From Bog-473 sp963804055 (GTDB lineage Bacteria; Actinomycetota; Acidimicrobiia; Acidimicrobiales; RAAP-2), in NCBI GenBank assembly GCA_963804055.1, contig CAWDOU010000005.1:496001-560000 (forward strand): a DNA stretch of 64,000 nt. The letters run 5' to 3'. The notes beneath the pieces were generated by a model, which saw only the letters and a program-made list of their open reading frames with translations, was not told the origin of the DNA and ran no database searches. Made by a program: the position numbers and the translations under genes. Of the stretch, positions 26,589-33,666 are shown piece by piece. Each line of letters starts with the position of its first letter. The first letter of the stretch is position 1.

Positions 26589-26612
26589 AGGAAGGTCATC
26601 AGGGACCTTCCT
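26589..26612 (+). terminator. Hairpin in the 700-bp region after devS
   Basis: A 9-bp perfect stem (AGGAAGGTC with GACCTTCCT) around a 6-base loop. It is 550 bp after devS and is not directly followed by T residues, although a TTTTT run lies at about 26637. The stretch 26037-26668 holds no ORF I would defend; short ORFs at 26055 and 26403 lack convincing start sites. Confidence 0.35.
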
Positions 26613-26668
26613 CTGCCGTCGGGGTCCTCGATCCTGATTTTTCGGGGGCATGGGGCCTCCTCGAGGTC

Positions 26669-26704
26669 AGGACCCCTTTCCCGACCGGCCAGGACCTAGG
26701 TCCC
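26669..26704 (+). promoter_or_regulatory. Tandem DevR/DosR-like boxes before a USP operon
   Basis: AGGACCCCTTTCCC (26669-26682) and AGGACCTAGGTCCC (26691-26704) start 22 bp apart. The proximal box ends 35 bp before ATG 26740. Confidence 0.75.
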
Positions 26705-26739
26705 TAGCTCGCGGGTCTCTGACCAGGCAGGATGAGCCC

Positions 26740-27195
26740 ATGGTCACACCGACGAGCGGCGCGGCGGCACAGAACGAGGACGGCGGACTCCGGGTCGTCG
26801 TCGGCGTGGATGGCTCCGAATGTGGCACGCGGGCACTCGAGTTCGCGGCCCACGAGGCGGCGTTGCGCGGTGCACTACTCGAGGTCGTGAGCGCCTATGA
26901 GGAAACCCCCTACGTCATGGCATGGCCGGTCGTGCCCCTCGGTCCCGATCAGGTGACTGCCGCCGCCATCGTGGACGAGTGCTTGGCGCAGGCGCAAGAT
27001 CTCGAGACTCAGATCGTCAGCAAGGGCGAAATTCGATTCGGTCCCGCCGGCAATGTCCTGGTCGACGTCAGCAAGGGTGCAGCCCTGCTGGTTGTCGGAT
27101 CCCGCGGTCGGGGCCAGGTCGCCAGCCTTCTGCTCGGCTCCGTGTCCGAACACTGTGTCCACCACGCGATTTCGCCGATCACGGTCGTTCGCTGA
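26740..27195 (+). CDS. Universal stress protein (UspA family)
   Basis: A 151-aa single-domain USP with VVVGVDGSECGTRALEFA at the start and the ATP-binding loop SRGRGQVASLLLGSVSEHC near the end. It begins a three-gene operon: its TGA overlaps the ATG of the next ORF (27195). ATG 26740 follows a GCAGGA site and gives the usual short N-terminus. Two DevR-like boxes lie immediately upstream. Confidence 0.92.
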   Translation: MVTPTSGAAAQNEDGGLRVVVGVDGSECGTRALEFAAHEAALRGALLEVVSAYEETPYVMAWPVVPLGPDQVTAAAIVDECLAQAQDLETQIVSKGEIRFGPAGNVLVDVSKGAALLVVGSRGRGQVASLLLGSVSEHCVHHAISPITVVR

Positions 27196-27881
27196 TGGCA
27201 GCGCAGACTTCTTTTGCCGGCGAGTCTCGCGTTGCCAAGGGCGCCGCAAATGGCAGGGCTCGCAATGACGATTCCAACGCACTGGGCCAGATCGACGACG
27301 TGCTCGATTCCTGGTCAGTTCGGCGAAGGGACTTTCATCACGAGCAGGTAGGGGCTGAGGATGAGCGACAAGAGTTCGCCGAAGGACTGGCCGGCAGCGT
27401 GCCTCGGCTCTCACTTGAGTCGATCGCTCAAAGGCTCAAGGCGTGCGGAGGGGACGGCATGCTTGTACTACGGCCGAGAAGCGAGCTTCATGGCCTGCAC
27501 ATCACGCTGTGGATGGCGCTCCACAGGAAGATCGAGGTCCTTGATCGACCGGACATGTACCCCTATGTTCGGTTGGATCTGGACGTGGCCCACAGGACGT
27601 TCTTTGTCTTGGAGGGGGACAGGTGGGAGCAGCAGGGCGCCAGTCGTTCTGCTGTTTCTTTGCAGTTGAGCGACATCACGGTCCCATTTGTCGCCGACCA
27701 AGTGGTTGCCAATCCTTCGCAGGGCGGCCAGTCATCAAGTGTTCTCACGAGGACGAGAACAGCGGAGAGCGGGTTCGGGCACCAATGCTGCCGCATGTCC
27801 GGGCGAATCCCCTATCCGAAGATGCCGTGTGTGTCCCGGCGGTCTGCAGGAAGCAGGAGGTCGTTGGATGCCCGAGGGTGA
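27195..27881 (+). CDS. Conserved hypothetical protein between two USP genes
   Basis: A 228-aa ORF whose ATG overlaps the preceding USP stop (TGATG junction) and whose end overlaps the next USP start by 14 bp. The middle (about residues 75-160) has segments such as LHITLWMALHRKIEVLDRP, YPYVRLDLDVAHRTFFVLEG and SLQLSDI, which look like a folded beta-rich domain, possibly one found in other actinobacterial hypothetical proteins. The last 55 residues are Arg/Ser/Cys-rich and may be unstructured. I cannot assign a function; its position suggests a DevR regulon member. Confidence 0.6.
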   Translation: MAAQTSFAGESRVAKGAANGRARNDDSNALGQIDDVLDSWSVRRRDFHHEQVGAEDERQEFAEGLAGSVPRLSLESIAQRLKACGGDGMLVLRPRSELHGLHITLWMALHRKIEVLDRPDMYPYVRLDLDVAHRTFFVLEGDRWEQQGASRSAVSLQLSDITVPFVADQVVANPSQGGQSSSVLTRTRTAESGFGHQCCRMSGRIPYPKMPCVSRRSAGSRRSLDARG

Positions 27882-28305
27882 GGATCCAGCCAAGATCCAG
27901 AAGTTTGTCGTTGGCGTCGACGGATCGGATGGATCCGGCAAGGCGCTCGACTGGGCCGTTGCGGAGGCGATTCGTTCGCAGGCCTCCCTCGAGCTCGTGA
28001 CCGCATGGATGTTCCCCATGGCGCTGGGGTATGTCTTTGCCAAGACTCCCGACGAAGTACGACAGCAGGTCCAACGGATCGCCGATATGTCGGTGGCACA
28101 TGTCGAAGCAGCTGCACCGGGTGTTGCGGTGAGATCCGTGTTGCGCGAGGCGGAAGCGGGACCAGCTCTGGTCGAGTTGAGCACCGGTGCTGATCTGCTT
28201 GTCGTCGGATCACGGGGACACGGCGGTTTTCGTGAACTGCTGCTGGGGTCGGTGGGCGCCTACTGTGCCCGACACGCCCACTGCCCCATCGTGATCGTCC
28301 GCTAG
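27868..28305 (+). CDS. Universal stress protein (UspA family)
   Basis: A 145-aa USP with FVVGVDGSDGSGKALDWA and the ATP loop SRGHGGFRELLLGSVGAYC. An ideal AGGAGG site (27855-27860) sits seven bases before ATG 27868. It overlaps the end of the preceding hypothetical ORF and is the third gene of the operon begun at 26740. Confidence 0.93.
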   Translation: MPEGEDPAKIQKFVVGVDGSDGSGKALDWAVAEAIRSQASLELVTAWMFPMALGYVFAKTPDEVRQQVQRIADMSVAHVEAAAPGVAVRSVLREAEAGPALVELSTGADLLVVGSRGHGGFRELLLGSVGAYCARHAHCPIVIVR

Positions 28306-28406
28306 TCAATCGGCTTGGGATCGACCGAATCAAAGCGGGCTACCACCCCGGTGTGCCCGATCTCGATCTCCCCGCCCTCGGGAACTCCCCGGTTCTCGAG
28401 AGCCAA

Positions 28407-28441
28407 AAGACCAAGGTCATGCTTCTCAGGACTTTCTTCCC
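28407..28441 (+). promoter_or_regulatory. Tandem DevR/DosR-like boxes before the HTH-PPOX gene
   Basis: AAGACCAAGGTCAT (28407-28420) and AGGACTTTCTTCCC (28428-28441) start 21 bp apart; both are degenerate. The proximal box ends 28 bp before ATG 28470, the same distance as for the GNAT gene. Confidence 0.6.
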
Positions 28442-28469
28442 TATGGGCGTTCGGGGCCGGCCAGGCACA

Positions 28470-29219
28470 ATGAATGACATGACAGCGACTCCTCAATCCG
28501 CGGCGCCGTCGGACCCCGCCGGCGGCACCGGCTCCGGCCCCCACGCCCCTTCTGCCAATCTCCCCGGTCCGAGCGACCTGGCCCGGAGGGTGATCCAGCG
28601 CCGAAACGAGCTCGGCCTCACTTCCGATGAGTTGGCCAGGCGCGTGGGCGTCGATCCCAACTATTTCAACTATTTCGAGAGGAATGCCGACGCCCGCTTG
28701 AGTGCCGGCACCCTCAACCTCATCGCCTTCGCTCTGGGCACGACCCCGATCGCCCTTTCCGGGGGCGATTTCGACCGGGCGCCGGGGAGAGGCAGAGCGG
28801 GACACCATCCCTCGCTGGACACTCTGGAGAGGGAGCAGTGTGACGCCCATCTGGAGGCAGGCGGTGTCGGGCGAATCGTCTTCACGGAGGAGAGGGGGCC
28901 CGTTGCGCTTCCCGTCAACTTCGAGTTCACGGAGGGGGAAATCATCTTCAGCACCGACCACGAAAAGGCCGATCTGCTCGAGGGACTCCCCACGATCGGA
29001 TTTGAGATCGATCGTGTCGACGAGACATTCAGCGAGGGCTGGAGCGTGCTCGTGAGCGGTGCGGCGCGGCGCGTCATCGATCCGGACGAAGTACAGCGGC
29101 TTTCGTCGCTCGACCTTGAGCCATGGGCCGGTGGTGACCGCCACGCACTGGTGAAGATTGCTCCCCTTACCGTGACTGGTCGCGTCATCGTGCACAACCC
29201 CCCTGCAGATGAAGGCTGA
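28470..29219 (+). CDS. HTH (XRE-like) protein fused to a PPOX-like flavin-binding domain
   Basis: A 249-aa protein. Residues about 30-95 form an XRE-type helix-turn-helix (DLARRVIQRRNELGLTSDE, LARRVGVDPNYFNYFE). Residues about 110-245 form a PPOX-like split barrel with LEAGGVGRIVF, LPVNFEFTEGEIIFST, GFEIDRVDETFSEGWSVLV and WAGGDRHALVKIAPLTVTGR. The fusion suggests a regulator whose DNA binding responds to a bound flavin or similar cofactor, but no ligand is shown. ATG 28470 is chosen over ATG 28479. It is preceded by a pair of DevR-like boxes. Confidence 0.88.
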   Translation: MNDMTATPQSAAPSDPAGGTGSGPHAPSANLPGPSDLARRVIQRRNELGLTSDELARRVGVDPNYFNYFERNADARLSAGTLNLIAFALGTTPIALSGGDFDRAPGRGRAGHHPSLDTLEREQCDAHLEAGGVGRIVFTEERGPVALPVNFEFTEGEIIFSTDHEKADLLEGLPTIGFEIDRVDETFSEGWSVLVSGAARRVIDPDEVQRLSSLDLEPWAGGDRHALVKIAPLTVTGRVIVHNPPADEG

Positions 29220-29756
29220 GCTGACGCCGGCACTTCGGCGACAGCGTGAATGCCTCGGCTTCCCAGAAGACGACAAGCGTTGATCCATCCTCACCGTGGC
29301 AAGTTCATCGAGGCCTACTGACGGGCGGCGACTTATTGTTCGATGAGCCAGATTTGCCTTATGGACGATCCCCTCGCCGGGTCATTACTCCCAGAGCTCA
29401 ACATGGCCCCAGAACAGAACTCGGCGGATCAGAACCGATGTGGATACTTCGACCGGGAGGAATGACGTGGTGACCCCGACAGTCGCAGCGCCAACGATCA
29501 CACACGCCGATTCCCACTCTTTGTGGTAGAGACAACACCAGGCGCTTTCTCTGTCTCAGCAGGGAAGACGCAGCCTTGGCTGGAGCTGTTGCACCGGCGG
29601 AACTGACGATTGCGCGTGGCGCCGATTCTCCGCCGGAACACGCGGAAAAGGCCAGAGCCCCCTCTGACGCCGCCAACGTCAACTCGGAGAGGTTCCCGAC
29701 GTCGAGAACCGGACAGTGCCCGAAGTTGCTTGGCCAAGCGGGCGTTTCCAGTTAGG
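29220..29756. other. Non-coding gap of about 540 bp with nothing recognised
   Basis: This stretch lies between the convergent HTH-PPOX gene and the leftward PPOX gene. Only short, poorly supported ORFs are present. I see no box, tRNA or clear hairpin here. Confidence 0.5.
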
Positions 29757-30413
29757 TCATGCGGTACCGGCACCAGTGAGTTGCGCCGCCAGACCCTCGA
29801 GCAGACGCCGCCGTTCGAGCAGGATCTCCCGAGAGTCGGGGTCGTCCGTGTCGGCTAACTTCGAGTCGAGATCCCAATGGGCCGACTGCAAGACGGAGGC
29901 CAATGCATCAGAGCTGTCTGGCGTGAGGCGCAGGCTGAGGGCGTGCCCCCCTCTTTCTTCGGGAATGTCGGTGGCGAGGTCACGCGGCTCATCGCGAAGA
30001 TCGGGCTCGACCGCTCGACCGGTGATCTTGAGCGGGACGATCTCGAACACCCGCACTCCAGGCAGCGTGACCATCGGGCTGGGCAGATTGGCACCGAGGC
30101 GACCGATGTCGTCGTACGTGACAATGTGGGCAAATCCTTCGACCACAACACTCCAGCCGCTGTGCTCACTCACCTCAGCTTGATCAGCCTCGAAGGTCAC
30201 CGCTGAGCCGTCGAGATGGAAGGCGGCCCACCCTGGACCGAGACGAATGAGGATCCCGCCGTCGACCACCGTGAAATTCACGGGAATGACGTACGGTGAA
30301 CGCTCGCCATTGACCGCGAGCCGTCCGATGCCGCTCGAAGCGGCTTCTCGGGCCAGGTGACGCCGGCACGCGTCTTCGCCGAGTATGGCGGATCCTCGTT
30401 GGTCGAGTTTCAC
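29757..30413 (-). CDS. Pyridoxamine 5'-phosphate oxidase-like (flavin split-barrel) protein
   Basis: A 218-aa protein with the PPOX-like fold: GIGRLAVNGERSPYVIPVNFTVVDGGILIRLG, given here in parts, then VTFEADQAEVSEHSGWSVVVEGFAH and VRVFEIVPLKITGRAVEP. The last 70 residues are a helical extension with LLERRRLLEGLAAQL not seen in the other two PPOX proteins. GTG 30413 follows an AAAGGAG site and overlaps the stop of a short upstream ORF. DevR-like boxes lie at 30607-30642, before that short ORF. Confidence 0.87.
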   Translation of the reverse strand: MKLDQRGSAILGEDACRRHLAREAASSGIGRLAVNGERSPYVIPVNFTVVDGGILIRLGPGWAAFHLDGSAVTFEADQAEVSEHSGWSVVVEGFAHIVTYDDIGRLGANLPSPMVTLPGVRVFEIVPLKITGRAVEPDLRDEPRDLATDIPEERGGHALSLRLTPDSSDALASVLQSAHWDLDSKLADTDDPDSREILLERRRLLEGLAAQLTGAGTA

Positions 30414-30541
30414 GTCGTCTCCTTTGCATTCGTTGTGCTGTAGACGGACGCAGTCATTTCGGTGGCGCAGGCGCACCGGTCTACACCCACGGCAACGAGG
30501 TATCTGTCGGAGTACTGGACAGCTAAGTCGTTGGTTCCCAT
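30410..30541 (-). CDS. Short leader ORF translationally coupled to the PPOX gene
   Basis: A 43-codon ORF starting MGTNDLAVQYSDRYLVAVG. GAGGAGG lies five bases before its ATG (30541), and its TGA (30412-30410) overlaps the GTG (30413-30411) of the PPOX gene. This repeats the architecture at 12580-12702: DevR boxes, short ORF with a strong site, GTGA junction, main gene. It contains a TTA leucine codon, rare in high-GC actinobacteria. No domain or similarity to the other leader is visible. Confidence 0.55.
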   Translation of the reverse strand: MGTNDLAVQYSDRYLVAVGVDRCACATEMTASVYSTTNAKETT

Positions 30542-30606
30542 GGCGACCTCCTCGGGTGGTTGGTGGCGCCGTCCCTATCGTCCCTGTTCAGGTGCATCTT
30601 CGCCTA

Positions 30607-30642
30607 GGGAAGAAGGTCCTAACGACCAAGGACAGGAGTCCT
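30607..30642 (-). promoter_or_regulatory. Tandem DevR/DosR-like boxes before the 30-kb PPOX gene
   Basis: GGGAAGAAGGTCCT (30607-30620) and AGGACAGGAGTCCT (30629-30642) start 22 bp apart. They lie 66-101 bp upstream of the short ORF ATG on the minus strand and just past the 3' end of the next USP gene. Confidence 0.65.
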
Positions 30643-30732
30643 CCGTGTGACGGTCGGCCCGAACTTCGCCGCCAACCGGATAGGTCGAGCAGTCGGCACA
30701 GCCCGGGCGATCGAGAGGGTGAATGGGCCAGC

Positions 30733-31182
30733 TCAGCGCACCACCGTGGTTGTGCAGTGCGCGTGGTGAACCACGTATTCGGAGACCGAACCGACAACGG
30801 CACCGACGAGCTGTCCGTGTCCCCTTGTCCCGACCACCAGCGCCGAGGCGCCTTCGCTGACGTCTGCCAACACGGGCCCTGGCACTCCGTAGACAGTCGT
30901 GCCCTTCGTCGGCACCGTGGGGTGCTTCTTCTCGATTGCGTCGAGGGCCTCGACAGCAACGGACTTGGCCCCCTCCTGGTCGAGTCCAGTCGTCAGGCCG
31001 TACCCCGGAAGTCCGTTGTACACGGTGACGATTTGCAAGGTCGAACCTGTCAGAGCAGCTTGCTCGCCAGCATGCTCCAGCGCTCGCAATGAGCACGGAG
31101 ACCCGTCAACTCCAACGACGATGCGAACCTCTCCGGGCACCTCCGTTGGTGGTGGTGTCGTTGGGCTTGTCTCATCCGTCAT
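30733..31182 (-). CDS. Universal stress protein (UspA family)
   Basis: A 149-aa USP with an N-terminal Thr/Pro-rich extension of about 18 residues, then IVVGVDGSPCSLRALEHA and the ATP loop TRGHGQLVGAVVGSVSEYV. It is 27 bp downstream of a coiled-coil protein gene and probably in the same leftward operon driven from the boxes at 31862-31897. Confidence 0.92.
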   Translation of the reverse strand: MTDETSPTTPPPTEVPGEVRIVVGVDGSPCSLRALEHAGEQAALTGSTLQIVTVYNGLPGYGLTTGLDQEGAKSVAVEALDAIEKKHPTVPTKGTTVYGVPGPVLADVSEGASALVVGTRGHGQLVGAVVGSVSEYVVHHAHCTTTVVR

Positions 31183-31209
31183 TGTTGTGATCCCCTCGAC
31201 CCGTCCACG

Positions 31210-31560
31210 TCAACCTCGCGACATGACGTCCTGAACGGCGTCAAAAGCCTCATTCACGTCGTGAAGGAACTCGTGCACACCTTGGCGAAGTGTGTCGGCA
31301 TTGGCAACGGCGTCTTCGTAGGCGATGCGAAGCTTGGAGGCCGCAACATGGTTCACGTTACGTGCCAGATCGAGCTGCTTCGCCGCTTCCTCGTGGAGGT
31401 CGAGCTTCGCCAGGTCGACCTGGACTCTGAGCTCGTCGATACGAGTCTTCCAGGCATCGAGTCGGCGCATCACCTCGTTGACGGTCTCCATTTCGTCGGG
31501 TGTCACCCCGCCGTCTTCGGCGGTGGTCCCGGAACCGTTGGCGGTAGTGGACATGTCCAT
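31210..31560 (-). CDS. Small coiled-coil protein of unknown function
   Basis: A 116-aa acidic, almost entirely helical protein. Heptad-like spacing runs through DEMETVNEVMRRLDAWKTR, IDELRVQVDLAKLDLHEEAA and the C-terminal half. AAGGAGG precedes ATG 31560. It lies between a short basic ORF and a USP gene in one leftward transcription unit. No family is recognised; a structural or scaffolding role is only a guess. Confidence 0.72.
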   Translation of the reverse strand: MDMSTTANGSGTTAEDGGVTPDEMETVNEVMRRLDAWKTRIDELRVQVDLAKLDLHEEAAKQLDLARNVNHVAASKLRIAYEDAVANADTLRQGVHEFLHDVNEAFDAVQDVMSRG

Positions 31561-31650
31561 CCTCCTTGTGCGTTGTGCTGTCTTGTATTTCGGAATTGTG
31601 GTGTAGTGGCTGAGCCAGCCGTCTGTTGAACGACGGCTTCGGAATCTGCC

Positions 31651-31797
31651 TCAGCGCATCCTGTTCGGCTGACCACCCCGCGCGCGGCGTATCTCACCCA
31701 GGGTGAGGGCGATCTCGTCGAGAACGTAGGGGTTGAGCGAAGGCCGCCCCGTGCGAGAGCTCGTCCGACGCGGCCTGGAAGTTTTGACCTCGGTCAT
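31651..31797 (-). CDS. Short basic ORF downstream of DevR-like boxes
   Basis: A 48-codon ORF encoding an Arg-rich peptide (start MTEVKTSRPRRTSSRTGRP, later LNPYVLDEIALTLGEIRR). An AGGA site precedes ATG 31797. It is the first ORF after the box pair at 31862-31897, about 65 bp from it, the same distance as for the short ORF at 30541. Its stop is 90 bp before the coiled-coil gene, so there is no overlap. Coding status is plausible, not certain. Confidence 0.4.
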   Translation of the reverse strand: MTEVKTSRPRRTSSRTGRPSLNPYVLDEIALTLGEIRRARGGQPNRMR

Positions 31798-31861
31798 CAC
31801 GGATCCTTTCGGTATGAAGCGACGATGCGTTCATTTGACCTGAATGCCCGCTGCCGGGCTA

Positions 31862-31897
31862 GAGAAGAAGGCCCTGTGCACCGGGGACCTTGGTCCC
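31862..31897 (-). promoter_or_regulatory. Tandem DevR/DosR-like boxes before the coiled-coil/USP operon
   Basis: GAGAAGAAGGCCCT (31862-31875) and the perfect palindrome GGGACCTTGGTCCC (31884-31897) start 22 bp apart. They sit between the end of the kinase gene (31946) and the leftward short ORF. Confidence 0.75.
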
Positions 31898-31945
31898 TCT
31901 CGGGGGGCCGGTCGTGGTGGACTGATACCCCCAGCGTGTGGGTGT

Positions 31946-33385
31946 CTATCGAGGGGCCAGCTTGGTGAGCGCGCTCGCGAGATTCGCCGATGCCGCAGTG
32001 TGGGATGTGTCGACGATGATCGCCGAAGGCCAGTCGTCCATGCCGGCCTCCATCACATTCCGCACGGCGACAGTCGCCTCCGAGAGGTCATCACCGCGTA
32101 CGAGGCGTCCCCTGATGCGGTCGGCCCCGATCGAGCCGTCACAGACGCAGCAGATGGAGAGCAGCTCGATCCCTGCGTCTTGGGCCACCTGAGCAGCCTT
32201 TGCTCGTTCCTGCGCGTTGATCCAGGATGCATCCAGAATCACCGATTCCCCGTGCGCAAGCCGTTCCCGGGCAAAGCTGAGGAGCTCCTCGTAGACGGCG
32301 GCACGGGAGCCAGGTGCATAGCGGTCGGGGCCGACTGATCGATGTCGGCGGACCTCGTCGGAGCGCATGAGCGGCCATCCGGTCTCGGCGGCCAGCCCGG
32401 CGGCGAGCGTGCTCTTCCCGGTGCCCGGGAGGCCCCCGACAAGGACCAGCGCCGACCGGGCACTTCGGAGGTGTTTGAGCGCCAGTGCCTGCAGATCGGA
32501 GGCCGAATTGAAGACGGCGTTGTCCTGGTCGGAGCGAAGGCAGGCGATCTTGGCCCTCACGTAGGCGCGGAGGCCAATATGAAGATGCAAGAGCGAGGGC
32601 GGCAACCGTTGTCCTGACTGCCGCTCGTAGGCTTTGACGAACATGCCCGCAGCCTCGGGATGCCCCAGGCGCTCCAAGTCCATCGCCAGGAAGGCAACGT
32701 CGGCGCAGACATCGTCCCAGCGCAACCTGTCCGAGAACTCGAGACAGTCCAGAATGCGGATTCCGTCGTCAAGGCAGTAGATGTCCGAGGCTTGAAGGTC
32801 GCCGTGGCCATCGCAGATGTGCCCGTCCCTCATCCTGGCCTCAAGCAATGCCCGGTGTGCGCTGAGCCAGTGGACGGCCAGACACCTGATCTCTGCTTCA
32901 ACCCCGGGGTCCAGCGGAGAGTTGACGAGTCGTGTGACTTCGTCGAAGTTCTCGTTCCATTTGAGCGTCAACGCGGAATGGCTTGCGCATTTCGAGATCT
33001 CCGCAGACCGCATGGCGGTTCGGTGGAAGGAGGATAGGACCGCTGCGATGCGGTCCAGCCACCTCTCCATGTCCTCGTCACTCTTCAGCAAGGAGGCCAA
33101 TTGGCGTCCCTCCGGGAGAGCGCGCATGACAACCATATGATCCAGCAATTCGCCCGCCATGACGATGTCCGCCACCCCAAGGTAGACGTCAGGGGCCAGC
33201 CGACGATTGAGATCGACCTCTCGGTGGCAGTCCGCAGCACGAGCACTGCGGTCCCTGAAGTCCAAGAAGTCAAAGTGAACAGGTTTGTGGATCTTGTAAA
33301 CCTTGTCTCCGAAGAAGAGAAGAACCGAGATGTGTGTCTCCACGACGCGCACGGGTGCAGTGACGCAAATCGATGGTTCTGCCAT
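31946..33385 (-). CDS. APH-like kinase domain fused to an AAA_33 P-loop kinase domain
   Basis: A 479-aa two-domain protein. Residues about 1-310 resemble aminoglycoside phosphotransferase-like kinases, with VYKIHKPVHFDFLDF (nucleotide site) and the catalytic-loop version HGDLQASDIYCLDD followed by ILDCLEFSDRLRWDDVCADV. Residues about 312-479 form an AAA_33/zeta-toxin-like P-loop domain with Walker A GGLPGTGKST near 317 and an LDASWINAQERAKA segment. The same domain order occurs in Rv2004c, a DosR regulon gene of M. tuberculosis. ATG 33385 is chosen over far upstream starts because it begins just before the conserved region. It is divergent from the Mg2+ ATPase gene across a box pair. Confidence 0.88.
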   Translation of the reverse strand: MAEPSICVTAPVRVVETHISVLLFFGDKVYKIHKPVHFDFLDFRDRSARAADCHREVDLNRRLAPDVYLGVADIVMAGELLDHMVVMRALPEGRQLASLLKSDEDMERWLDRIAAVLSSFHRTAMRSAEISKCASHSALTLKWNENFDEVTRLVNSPLDPGVEAEIRCLAVHWLSAHRALLEARMRDGHICDGHGDLQASDIYCLDDGIRILDCLEFSDRLRWDDVCADVAFLAMDLERLGHPEAAGMFVKAYERQSGQRLPPSLLHLHIGLRAYVRAKIACLRSDQDNAVFNSASDLQALALKHLRSARSALVLVGGLPGTGKSTLAAGLAAETGWPLMRSDEVRRHRSVGPDRYAPGSRAAVYEELLSFARERLAHGESVILDASWINAQERAKAAQVAQDAGIELLSICCVCDGSIGADRIRGRLVRGDDLSEATVAVRNVMEAGMDDWPSAIIVDTSHTAASANLASALTKLAPR

Positions 33386-33502
33386 TGGTCTCCCAGACCC
33401 CTCACCTTGCCGATGACCTCGGACACAACCTTCGCCTATGTCCGGCGCTTCCGCGTGTCCTCGCCTCGGTTCGAATCTACTGGTCCGGGGTGTCCCCCAA
33501 CA

Positions 33503-33537
33503 GAGACGAAGGTCACGGTCGTTGGGACCTTGGTCCC
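33503..33537. promoter_or_regulatory. Tandem DevR/DosR-like boxes between the kinase and Mg2+ ATPase genes
   Basis: GAGACGAAGGTCAC (33503-33516) and the perfect palindrome GGGACCTTGGTCCC (33524-33537) start 21 bp apart in a divergent intergenic region. They are 118 bp from the leftward kinase start and 129 bp from the rightward ATPase start, so they may serve either or both. Confidence 0.73.
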
Positions 33538-33574
33538 TACGGAACGGACCCTCGCTGCGCTCACACTGGGAGGC

Positions 33575-33655
33575 ATGACCAGGGCTGGCCGATACCGCTG
33601 TCGCCGTCTCATGGCGGAGTGCCTCTTTGGCGTCCAGGTCGTCCTGAGTCATTAG
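33575..33655 (+). CDS. Possible short leader ORF before the Mg2+ ATPase gene
   Basis: A 26-codon ORF starting MTRAGRYRCRRLMAECLFG, ending 11 bp before the ATPase ATG. A GGGAGG sequence precedes its ATG but with only one base of spacing, which is poor. It is noted because it occupies the same position as the two better-supported leader ORFs. Confidence 0.25.
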   Translation: MTRAGRYRCRRLMAECLFGVQVVLSH

Positions 33656-33666
33656 AGGCTGATGTG

